A stretch of DNA of 64,000 nt from Achaetomium macrosporum (taxonomy: Eukaryota; Ascomycota; Sordariomycetes; Sordariales; Chaetomiaceae): contig MU860050.1 of assembly GCA_033296875.1 (NCBI GenBank), forward strand, positions 1 through 64,000, given 5' to 3'. Positions 53,927-64,000 of the stretch are shown here, one piece after another. Numbering within the stretch: position 1 is the stretch's first letter; each line of letters begins with the position of its first letter. The notes beneath the pieces were generated by a model. The model worked only from the letters and a program-made list of their open reading frames with translations, made no database searches and was not told the DNA's origin. The translations under genes and the position numbers were made by a program.

Positions 53927-56900
53927 CTAAACGTCAAATCCCGCCGCTCGGAAGTCATCCACCATCTTCCGGAACACCTCATCATCCCCTTCACTCCCCA
54001 CCTCCTCAGCCGGCCCCGTCGACTCGTCCACAACCCGGATCTGCGGTCGATCCCCGTCCGCGTCCTCAGCAGGCGTCTCGACCTCCGACACCGGTTCCAG
54101 TGTCTCCGTCGGGCTCTCCACCCCGCCGAGATGAGCACTACCATTGAAACCGCTTCCGCTGTCATGTGCCGCGGACGATGGGTGATATTCATGCGCTGCC
54201 TCAAAGTCCTCCAAGGATAACGACCCGATCGAGATCGTCGGGAGGTGGAGCGAGCCCGTCGTGGTGGTGGTGGTGGTGGTGTTGGCGCGGGGTTCAGAGT
54301 CTCCGCCCGATGACGACCTAGTCGGGCCGGTTGTCGGGGTGGCCATGTCCAAAGCGGGCCAGCCGTCCTCGTCCGAGAGCAAGCCCATGCCTGAGCTGTT
54401 GGTGCGCCGGTGGCGGTGGCGATGGGGTGACAACGGTGTCTCCTCTTGCAGTAGCGAAGCCGATGATCTTGCCTCGAACGCGGCGCGGTTCGCTTGGAGG
54501 CGCGCCTCGAGAGCAGCAAACTGCTTGTCGAGCACCTCCCTCAGCAGCGACTCCTCCTCCTTCAACAGGTCCCGGATGGCGACCGGGTTGGGGTTCGCCG
54601 CGGAGACGGTCCCCTGCGCGGAGAGTGCTACCGACGAGGGCGTGCGCTGCAGGCCGCGGAGGACGTTTCGCCAGATGGCGCGGCGCTCGGCATCGGGGAA
54701 GGGGAAGTGAATGAGGGAGGTGTTGGACTGGACCGAGTCGACCAGAAAGCGCAGAGAGGTCAAGTTTAAGTTGTTGTCGCGGCAGTCGACCGCGAGGAGC
54801 GTGTTGTTCTCCGCAAGGACCCGGCCGAGAATGCCCGCATCGTCGTGCAGGTTCTGGTTTCGGATCCGGAGGTGCGTCATTGTTTTGTTGAGAGCCATCC
54901 CGCTGAGGGAACGGCCGAAGCCTTTGGCTAGCTGTCCGTCGTCAAGCTTGCCGCTAAAGCCGGACAGGTCCAGACTCCTGATGCATGTGTTGCGGGCAAA
55001 GAAGTCGTGGAGCGTGGTGACCAGTTCTTCGCTGCATGGTCCATGAGATGAAGGCGACGGGGCGGTGCCTGCAAGGCTAAGAAGCGACAGATGTTTTGTC
55101 TCTGTCAGTGCTCTGATCAGAGACAGGTAGTTGCTCTCGTCCTTGAATTCTATCATCTCGATGTAAAGGCCGGCGGGACCTTTGTGCTCCCGGATGGCTG
55201 CCGCGAGGTCTTCAATCCCGTCCTCGATGGGGTTGCCGCTAAGGCTGAGATGCATGCCACGGTTCTCCCCGATGGCATGAAAGAGTCTTGCCGCCTGTGA
55301 GCCTGTAATTCCGCAGTGGTTGAGAACCAGCTTGTAAAATCTCAAGGGCTGCCCCGTGTCTTCCCTGGAGCTGCGGTAGTGCAGGAACCGCTCCAGATCC
55401 TTGAATGTTGCATTGTCGATCTGAAAGCTAGTCAGCAAATCAATCTAGAGCCGGGTTGGCAGTAATGCTAACCTTATACCCGGAGATGTCGAGCTCCTCG
55501 AGACTCTTCATGCACTCAAGCGCCGCAAATGGGAGCAGCGACCCCTCGATGTAGCTCTCAGCCTGGATGGTACCACTCAAGTTCAGTTCCCTAATGTCAG
55601 TGAGGTACTGAAGCAGTCCGGGTAAGACATGGGCTGGGAGGCGCCCAGGATTTCCGGATACGGAGAGAGATTGGAGCAGTCCTGTGCGCTCAGAGAGAGG
55701 CAACAATATCATGTCTCGCAGACCTGCGTCGTCAAGGCCGCAATACGACACATCGAGGGCTTGGATGGCTCCTATCTTAATCGTCTCCGCTGCAAAGGAC
55801 GAGTCTCAGCAACCATCAGGCCATTTTCAGGGGGTTGCTAAATGCTCTTACCGAGGTCGTCAATGTCGGACTGAGGCAGGATGTTGCCCCTGAGGATGAG
55901 ACGGTTGCACTTGGTAATCCCAGACTTGAGTAGGTTCAGAATCGGCGCAAGGAACTGGAGGCTATGGACCTTGTTTGGACGATGCGCCAAACGCGAGGAA
56001 AGAGATCTGCTGCAATTCCCGAGATCGATCTGGCGAATCGTAGTTCCGCAGAAAGAGAGGGCGTGGAACTCTTGGTGCAGCACGGAACTGATTCTCAGCA
56101 CCTCGATCTCTTCGGGGCCAAGAGCGACACCTGTGGAAAGTCAGCAGAGGAGCAAAGCTTCCAAGGCAAAGAAACTCTTACAGGTGCGGCTCAGGTAAGC
56201 AACATCCACTTTCCTAAGAGCGTTGTCCTCGAGCCCGTAGAGCACTGACAAGTCGACATCCCTGAAGGATAGCGAGTTGAAGTAGTCGTTATATCGCAGC
56301 GCACGCAAGACAGCCAGAAGCTGCAGGGGCGAATACGAGCCACACCTTGCAGGTAACAGGCGAAACTCGGGAGCAAAGCGTGTTTTCCAGTTGATCTCCC
56401 ACGCGACAGGCTCGCATCGGTACGCCGCCAGATACGCATCGAGCGTTCGCTTGAAACATCCAAAGTCTTCTTTCGGCACAAGATACTGTGGCTCTTTTAG
56501 TCCCGAGACAAAAAAGATCTCCCTGCTCTGCCACAGCTGCGGCCAGGCGGGCTTAAGGAAACGATCTGCTGTGCCAAATGTGCGAATGATCTGTCGATAG
56601 TAGCGGCTCGACAGTTCGAGGGTAACAGGGGCTTTGAAGGGGTCACTGGTTCTATTAGTTCAAATTGGGTCCTCCAGTTCTCGAATTCACACCACCTTAC
56701 CGGAACGTGACGTTGAAACGCTCTTCATGGAGGACCCAATTCCCTTCAAAGCGCTCCAGGGTGACCAGCCCGAACGTCTTGTGCCGGCAGATGGGGTCTC
56801 CGGTCTTCGGCTTCTGGATCTCAACTAGGTGGCAGAAATAGGTCCCAATAACGAGGTAGAACGCAGGGCCTTCCTGGGACTTCTTCGTAGCGTCCTCGAG

Positions 56901-57848
56901 CTTGGGCATGTACTCTCTCCTTGTAGTCCCACGCGGGATGACGGGAAAAATGTCAGGCTTGCGGTGCTGGAACTTTGGTTCCTCGAGTTCATGTACTCTG
57001 TTCAATAGTGCCTTGACATCTCGGGACTGGAGCGCAGCCCCCTTCTCATCCTGGTGGTCAGCCCGCATAGCTCGAATGATGTGATGCATCAACTCGTTCC
57101 GTTCGGCGGGGCTGTTGAAGAAGAAATCCGAGCGGCAGAACAAGTGGCTAGCCAGCGGGTCCCTCCACCACACTTCAAACCCGAATGACGTGCGTGTGCT
57201 TTCTTCTATGAAGACAGACACGATCGAGGCCACTGGTACGACGAGCAGCGGCTCAGAAGCCGAGCCACTTCTCTCATGTTTTCCACCTTCTGTCGCTAAT
57301 CCCGGGAGGAGCGCGAGAGCATCAGCGCGGCTTTTCATCTTGACAAGGTACTCTCTTGTTACCACCAGATAAGGCGTCTTGGTCTTCAACAAATGTGTGT
57401 CTGACTCGAGCGGGCCGAACCCCTCGATATGCTGCGTTTCCCAGTCGACAGTCGAGGAGGCGGTTGCATTTGCATGGGCTAAGCTTAGACTGTCGGTGGT
57501 TGAGAGCGAGAATCGACTACCATCGGCGGAGATCGTCGAGCCACGGCGACTATGAGGGCCGAGAAGAGACGAAGAGGATGGCGGTCTCTGTTTTGATAGC
57601 CTCCTCGCATGGGCGGGAAAGCTATTGGCTCGTTCGGGAGCCAGGTCCCGCTCCTTGTTGCTGAACGAGCGCCATGACCGGCTTTTGATGGAGCTGAGCG
57701 AGAAGGTCTTGTGGTCGCTGTCCAGGCTTGCGGGGGAGCTCGGTACCGTTGTTCCGGAACTAGAGGTATCGGACCGGTCGAACTCGGGCACGCCTGTGGC
57801 TGCCGTTGGGCCGGGTCTTTCCATGACCTTCAGGGCCGGAGCAGCCAT
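53927..57848 (-). CDS. Large PH-like plus leucine-rich-repeat protein (CARMIL-like architecture)
   Basis: Five exons on the minus strand: 57848-56701, 56645-56182, 56130-55852, 55789-55473 and 55420-53927, giving 1233 residues. The N-terminal third is Ser-rich and includes a region (about 150-380) with strand-like hydrophobic blocks, FFFNSPAERNELMHHIIRAMR and YLVVTREYLVKMKS, that resemble a PH-like or lipid-binding domain. The centre and C-terminus contain leucine-rich repeats such as IQALDVSYCGLDDAGLRDM, LQSLSVSGNPGRLPAHVLP, IRSLDLSGFSGKL and MTHLRIRNQNLHDDAG. PH-like plus LRR is the CARMIL-type plan for membrane-linked actin regulators; the homology is inferred from architecture only. A coiled, Glu/Arg-rich helix (DLLKEEESLLREVLDKQFAAL) follows the repeats, and the tail is acidic. 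An upstream ATG at 57968 would add 40 residues. Confidence 0.75.
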
Positions 57849-60785
57849 CACTGTCGGTCTGATACCATGTGCGGTCGTCTCTGATGCGGTGCGTCGGTCG
57901 TCTGGGGGACGGTGTGTGAGATGCCAGCGACAGGAATTGCGGGGAGCAACCGATGGAACAGTGAACAAGCTTCGGGTTCACTGTCTGGTCGTTTTCACAG
58001 TGGCAGGCCGGGTCTGGTGAACACGAGATGTGACTGCAGAAGGTAGGTGCAGCCAGACTTGTCACTGCTGCTCAGTGGGCATAAATACGACGTCAATGGT
58101 TAGATCGGAAGCTCGGGTCATAATCAGCGGGCGTCTTCGGATGAACCGCAGTGCAAGACACGGCGCACAACAGAAGTACAGTAGGTTAGGAAACATGAAC
58201 AACGGAAGAAAAGGAAATCGATTCAGTAACTAATTAACCAGGCGAAGGAGAACTGGAGAGAAGACAGGCTCTTGTGGTCGCTCCCACATGCCTTCGTATT
58301 CCACCGCGGAATGGGCAGCGGGGCGCAATTCGATCCAGGGCTGGAATCATCGCTGCGGAGATTGTCTGTCGACGGGATGCGGGATGATGTTATCACACCT
58401 GCCAGGGAGTTTCTGTGGCCAACGACATTGGTGCTAAGCTCCGTGCCGACCGGGAACCCTGCTGGACGAAAACGTACCAATCGGCCGGTGCGGTCATTGA
58501 CAGGGAAGCCACTTTCAGGCGGGTGCAAGATCCGGAAGAGCAGTTGTCGATCAGAAAGCCGCCAGAAACGGGTGCTCGACTTATACGATGTGCAACGGAG
58601 TTTTCAGCCCGGCTGGACGCTTTCTACATCTGAGGCCCAAAGCTCTGCCTTTGAAGCAATGAACTTATACATCCCGTGTGCAATTGGTAACCTGCCAAAC
58701 CCGGGTCGATGGTTGGTGGACCGAGAGAGAATTGTGTCAATCTTGATGGAAGCTTCTACACGCCAAGAACCAATTTTCAGATGGGGTTACCGTTCCACCA
58801 GGCCTATCCTTGGCTGTGGCGTAAGCTCTGTGTGGCTTACCAGGTGTTGTGGCTCAACCTTTGGAGATGTTGAGTTCGTTGGTGACGGCCTGTTGCACAT
58901 GCTCGTCTCAAGTTTAGCCTTACCTTAGGTATGTACACAGTAGGTACCTTAGTTAACATCATGAGAGGAGGCACCTATTACGAAAGGGGCGTCGTGCCTC
59001 TCAATTTCTCGGGTGATAGAACGGGTGTTCGCAAAACGTTGCCTGCCTGGCTCCCTAACGTGCAAGCAAAAGGAGGATTTTCGTTCCAGGGGTTGGTTGG
59101 GGTTTGTGATGGGTAGCCGCGCGTCTTCTGACGGGACTAACATTATCGCCCGCCTTGTCGCCGGCTCCCGAAGTTTGCAGCCCATGCCGCACGCGCAGCA
59201 CTTCAGGGTGTTGTGTGGGCCGACAAGATGGTCAGCAGAGCGGCACTTGTCAGGGAGAGGGCACAACATCGGACCGTGGATGCCGACCGTCCATATCGAT
59301 GGTTTGGCTTCTTGGTTGCGCAACGCTGATTATCGGACCACAAAGGCTGGTTCCAGTGTCAGAAGCCCTTGGGTTCCATGGCACAGCTGAACTGATCAAC
59401 ACCAGGCCACCAGCCTTGATGACAAAATTTCAGACTTCCAATGGTGGTTGCGCTTGCAGACCGCTCCTTGGACGATGACTTCACTTGTCGCTGGTCCATG
59501 CGCCGTCTTTTGGTAGCGCTGTTAGTACTTTCCTACCATTGCCGAGCGGCCACTAATAACAGAGCGAACCGGGCGGCTCCTTGTCGGTAGTGGTTGATGA
59601 AACAACTCCCGTTTCATCGCCAATCGCTTTGCTCAACCTGAACTCTGCCCAGTCCCGCTTGTGATCGGTCGCCGCCTGGTTGCTTCCATCCTCCGAGATT
59701 CTTTGTTCTACAGACAACATATCCGCGAGTAGTCCAATTCGTTGGCTTCACATCGCGGCCAACTGGCACAACTAGGTAGATCAGCAGCCTATCCACTGAG
59801 TCACTGACAGGTTCAGCACCCGGCTGGACCCTGGAGAATCTAAGCATTACAACGGGGCCAGAGCCACTCAACAGCGGCACAACAGAGGCGGCAAAGTGAC
59901 AAGAGAGCGGAAGTGTTTATTATGTTGCAAATGCAAGGCGCCTTGTGAAGCTTTTCCCCGTTGCGGCGTTGGTGCAGACGGATGATGGGCTAACAAAGAG
60001 CTTCCGTAAACATGATACAGGTTAGAGGTGCCTTGGGAGTTCGCAGTGAATTGGAAGACAAAGCCCACTCGCTGGTGCCATCTTGCTCCTTGTGATATAT
60101 TCCGAGACGGCTAGTGTAAGTGAGGATTCCTGACGAATGCCATAATTCTGGACTCTCGTGACCGACAAGCGCCCTGGTTGGCCCGTGCTTCGTTTCATTT
60201 CAGGGGGCAGGCCAAGCGATGCGGAAGCTGCTTTGACGGCCTGTCCAATCCCGTCAGCCGTCTGCATGGGTGCCCCTCACCTTCACCTCGCGGAGAAGTT
60301 TGGAGGCGCGGGCACCACACGTTCACTCCGGCCGCTGGGCATTCCCGAGCCAGCCCCCAATTAGCCGTGCCCTGCAGTCGCTATCCCCTGTCTGCGAGCC
60401 CCACTCATCCTCAGGAATCCCTCATGAGAGAGCATGTCAGCGACCGACCACGCCGCTGAGCCGTTCCCGACAACTTTCATTTTCTCACTTCCCGTCTCAA
60501 GCCCACGGGCATTTCGCTGCGTCGCACAGCACACCGCGTCAAACACAACTCCGGTGCCGGTCTGTGTCTTTGTCTAACGGACGGCAAGGTCCTCCGCGGC
60601 CGCTTCTGCAGCCCACGGTGCCCGTGAAAAGGGAACTCGAGCCATACTTCAATATTTGCCGTGCCGTTCCTGAACCGACTCTGCCAATCTCACTTTTGCT
60701 TGATTGCCTGCCAGGCGGGGGTCAACCGAACCTGAAACATAGTCTGCAAGACTGCTTGGGCAACCGCCAGGTTGATTCTTTCGCC
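57849..60785. other. Divergent intergenic region (LRR gene / STE11)
   Basis: This 2.9-kb region contains no supported gene. The last few hundred bases form the likely STE11 leader and include a 47-codon upstream frame at 60434-60577 opening MSATDHAAEPF. TACCTTAGGTA at 58921-58931 and a nearby AGGTACCT are short palindrome-like motifs. Confidence 0.5.
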
Positions 60786-63558
60786 ATGGCGATGTTGGCA
60801 TCAAAAACGTTCCCGGCCTCTCTGGGGTCCCAGCCCTCTGGCATCGTGACCACCGCGACGCAGTCTGCGTACCAGCCCGCAAGGCGAGCCGCGGCAGCCC
60901 CGATGACGACGCAAAATTACGCCAGCCCGACGGAATCCGAGTTTGACGACGTCGATGGGCCCGATTCTGTTAAGAACTGGGACGAGGACAGGGTATGCGA
61001 GTATCTGCGGAGCGTCAAGTGTGGCGAGTACGAGAAGGTGTTCCGCAAGAACCATATCAATGGAGAGAATCTGCTGGAGATAGACAAGGAAGTCCTGAAG
61101 GAGATGGGCGTCGAAAAGGTTGGAGACCGGGTGCGCCTATTCTTAGGTATCAAGAAGCTGCGGACAAAGACATACGCCAACCAGAGACGGCGGAATAGGG
61201 TTGGTTACCGGCCCTAGATATCATCATATACGTGTGACTGACTGCTGACTGTTGCTTCAGGATTCATTTGCTGGCCTTGACGCGCAGTATATTCCGTCAT
61301 CTTCCTCGCCCCGACCTTCTGGTGGTCGTACTGTACCTCCGGCGCCGTCAAACAAGCGGTATTCTCGCCAGTACGACCTTTCGACTGCTGCTCACGTCGA
61401 TAACTCGAAGCCTTCGTCAAGACCTACATCCCCGCTCCCGAGCGCCGACTACAAAACCACCCGTCAGCGGTATGCGCAACAGCCATCGTATGCCGGTCAA
61501 CCCACCCCGGCATCGGCAAGATTTCCCATATCTCCGCCCGAGCAACCACATTCGGGACGGTTGCACACAAGAAATCAGTCCAGTATGGATGGCTCGCTGA
61601 TGGCCGCTTTGCCGCCTGGACAAGACGTTATCCGTGTAATATCTACGGGCGGCCTGACCAAGGTCGTTAAGATCGCTGATTGCAACACGATCGAAGAGGT
61701 CATGCGTGTTACGCTCCGGAAATTCTCACTGAGGGAAGACCAAGAGAGGAACTACTGCTTCTGGGTTCTGAACGGGGTCGATCCGGACCCGAACCAGTGC
61801 CGTCGCCTGGGTGACACAGAGCTATGGAGAGTCATCAAGGACCACACCCGATCGGAGCGGAACCGCTTGATCCTCAGGCGCGTGCCTACCGGAGAACCAG
61901 GACAAGCAGAGCTCGAGAGAGCTGCCGCCATTGCTATGGAGGAAGCGCTACAGAATCAACATCGCGCCATGGAGAACATGGATAAGCGCAGCCAGCTGAA
62001 GGCGCAGAAAGTTCTCGGTGAAAACTGGGAGACAATGCAGCCTCCTCTTTCACCTGTCTCCTACCAGGACCGTGAAAGATACAATACCGCCAGAGACCTG
62101 GAGCGGCCAGCGGTGATCGAGACAGCTCGTGCAGTTCCCCGCCGCAAAGGCTTGCTGCGCCAGTTCGGTGGGCTCAGACCGCCAAGCGAGTTGATTGCCT
62201 CGGATCTCACCAGCTACTTCCCGGATCACTCTCGGGAGGCCATCGACAGGACAGCTCGCATGTCGATGAGACGGTCCCAGCGTCTCAGCAGGGTCAATCA
62301 CCGCCTCAGCGTGGCGAGCACGTTGAGCTTTGCTTCGAGCATTCAAGATGCGCCGCCGATCCCAACCATTGCCGATAGCTGGCTGACTGCTTCCAACCAA
62401 ATCGCAAAGGTCCGCCCCCGCGAACCGCGATTTGCCCAATACCGAGACTCGGTCGCCTCTTCGGTGCTTGACACGTTGCAGGAGGAGTCATCAATCGAGC
62501 CGAACCGGAAATCATACGTCTCCTTCGCCGACAGTGGCTCAGATACGGCTGCGCTGAGCATTACTGACCCGGACGGCAACGTCGTTCGACACAGTTACTT
62601 TGATGGGAGTACAACGGGCTCTGGCGGCTCTTCGATACAGGATGTCAACCAAGCTCTGACGGAGGATGGGGAGGATGCCGACGAAGAGCTACAGAGCTTC
62701 CTCGCCGGCGAGTCGTGGGATGACAGCAAATGGATGAAGGGCGCACTCATCGGCCAGGGTTCTTTCGGCAGCGTTTACCTTGCCCTTCACGCCGTCACGG
62801 GCGAGCTTCTTGCCGTTAAGCAAGTCGAGACGCCGTCGCCTGGCGCGAACGGCCAGAACGATTCGCGGAAGAAGAGCATGATTGAGGCCTTAAAGCGCGA
62901 GATCAGCCTCCTGCGCGACCTTCGCCATCCTAACATCGTGCAATACCTTGGTTGCGGCTCCTCGGCCGAATACCTCAACATTTTCCTCGAGTATGTTCCC
63001 GGTGGCTCGGTGCAGACCATGCTCAACTCGTACGGCGCGCTTCCGGAGCCTCTTGTCCGCAGCTTTGTCCGCCAGATCCTTAACGGCCTTTCATACCTCC
63101 ATAACCGCGACATCATCCACCGCGACATCAAGGGCGCCAACATTCTGGTCGACAACAAGGGCACTATCAAGATCTCGGATTTCGGCATCTCCAAGAAGCT
63201 CGAAGCCACCAACATCCTCAACGGTGCAAACAACAACAAGCACCGCCCCTCCCTGCAAGGTTCAGTCTTCTGGATGGCACCTGAGGTGGTCAAACAGACG
63301 TCCTACACACGGAAAGCGGATATCTGGTCCCTCGGCTGTCTGGTGGTCGAGATGATGACGGGGCAGCACCCTTTCCCCGACTGCACGCAGCTGCAGGCCA
63401 TCTTCAAGATTGGCGGCGCCAAAGCCACGCCGACTATCCCCGAGCACGCCAGCGACGAGGCCAAGCAGTTCTTGGCGCAGACCTTCGAGATCGATCATAA
63501 TAAGCGGCCCAGCGCGGATGACCTGATGTTGAGTCCTTTTCTGACGCCGCCTGCTTAG
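60786..63558 (+). CDS. STE11: MAP kinase kinase kinase Ste11 (NRC-1/SteC type)
   Basis: Two exons, 60786-61199 and 61261-63558 (61-nt intron), give 903 residues. The order SAM (about 50-120; VKNWDEDRVCEYLRSVKCGEY), Ras-association-like domain (about 245-330; IRVISTGGLTKVVKIADC), and C-terminal kinase is that of fungal Ste11/NRC-1/SteC, the MAPKKK of the mating and filamentation cascade. Kinase motifs are GQGSFGSVYLA, VKQVE with the catalytic Lys, HRDIKGANIL, DFGISKKLE and GSVFWMAPEVV. The middle segment is basic and disordered, as in homologues, where it carries regulatory phosphosites. The ATG at 60786 gives MAMLASKTF; a second in-frame ATG is two codons later. Confidence 0.95.
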
Positions 63559-64000
63559 CTTAGTGGGAGCGTTTGGGTGGACAATGCTGTCAAGATGTTG
63601 CTCTATTCTTTTCTCTTCTTTCCTCTTCTCATTTCTCCGCTTCGTCGACAGCCAGTGGTCAGTTGATTGCATCTGTAGTTCGCTCTGCTTTTACAGGTTG
63701 CGCGAAGCAAAAAGCATTCTCCGCTTTTGGTCCTGGAAATGTACTGTACATTCTCTTCTACTACTTCTTGGTGTATATGAGCGCACATTTTCTACTGGGT
63801 AGAGACAAACGTGGGGGGGTTCTACTGATGAATGTCACGAAACGATTTAGTGGGTCAGAAGGATAATGAGGACGATGGATGAAAGGCGGGAAGCATTCTC
63901 GGCCTTGATGTGGTGATTGGTTAGGATAGGGTAGAGTTTGGAATACAGTACACACATGGCCACATGGTATCTACCTAGGTATCCATCTACGGACAGCATA
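63559..64000. other. STE11 3' flanking sequence to window end
   Basis: A T/C-rich stretch follows the stop codon, fitting a 3' UTR. A perfect palindrome TACCTAGGTA sits at 63972-63981. No further gene begins before the window ends. Confidence 0.5.

Noticed and set aside
1..64000. tRNA, rRNA and CRISPR features
   Set aside because: Scanning for tRNA B-box-like GGTTCGA contexts gave only isolated hits (for example near 6585) without matching arms; no direct-repeat arrays with regular spacers were seen, as expected for a fungal nuclear region.

Overview
The window is nuclear DNA of a filamentous ascomycete. Its genes are GC-rich with short introns (mostly 47-160 nt, GT-AG with TACTAAC/CTAAC-like branch sites). 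The proteins are typical of Pezizomycotina, and the gene set and gene style fit Sordariomycetes, perhaps a Chaetomiaceae-like Sordariales; that placement is inference. I reconstructed 21 protein genes by joining exons so that the frame closes over each intron. I saw no rRNA or tRNA gene, CRISPR array or secondary-metabolite cluster.

Layout. 1-2770: gene-free, holding one 50-bp-arm inverted repeat. 2771-5128: forkhead transcription factor with a tandem array of CDK-type sites. 6430-7414 (-): ATG101. 7893-8881: uncharacterised protein with an E-x-G nuclease-like segment. 9436-11229: PEX3. 11915-12530 (-): BET5. 13734-16266: CaMKK/Snf1-upstream-type kinase. 16267-21287: 5 kb without a recognisable gene, holding one short inverted-repeat element. 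21288-22797: Sat4/Hal4/Hrk1-type kinase. 24860-26441 (-): disordered protein of unknown function. 29768-30448: RPC19. 30598-31297 (-): complex I LYR subunit NDUFA6. 31602-32048: BUD31. 32404-33243 (-): C2H2 zinc-finger protein. 34036-37253: EST1/SMG7-like NMD or telomere factor. 38140-39533 (-): adenosine kinase. 40283-41338 (-): ribosomal protein uL2. 41600-42336: two short inverted-repeat elements in the uL2 upstream region. 43919-46125: DDT/WHIM chromatin protein. 46448-47058 (-): DUF1770/Atg43-like membrane protein. 47772-49287: eRF1. 50256-51489: prephenate dehydratase. 51718-53055: mitochondrial HTD2. 53300-53708: another inverted-repeat element. 53927-57848 (-): PH-like plus LRR protein. 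60786-63558: STE11 MAPKKK.

The genes are mostly housekeeping and do not form one pathway. Loose themes are autophagy and organelles (ATG101, DUF1770/Atg43-like, PEX3, HTD2, NDUFA6), signalling kinases (three), transcription, chromatin and RNA (forkhead, DDT/WHIM, RPC19, BUD31), and translation termination and decay (eRF1, EST1/SMG7-like).

The most distinctive non-coding signal is a family of four short elements. They share terminal inverted repeats of the type CCCTCTGGCCAA...GCCGTACACC, have a pyrimidine-rich core, and three of them are flanked by near-perfect 9-bp target duplications. They look like Mutator-type MITEs.
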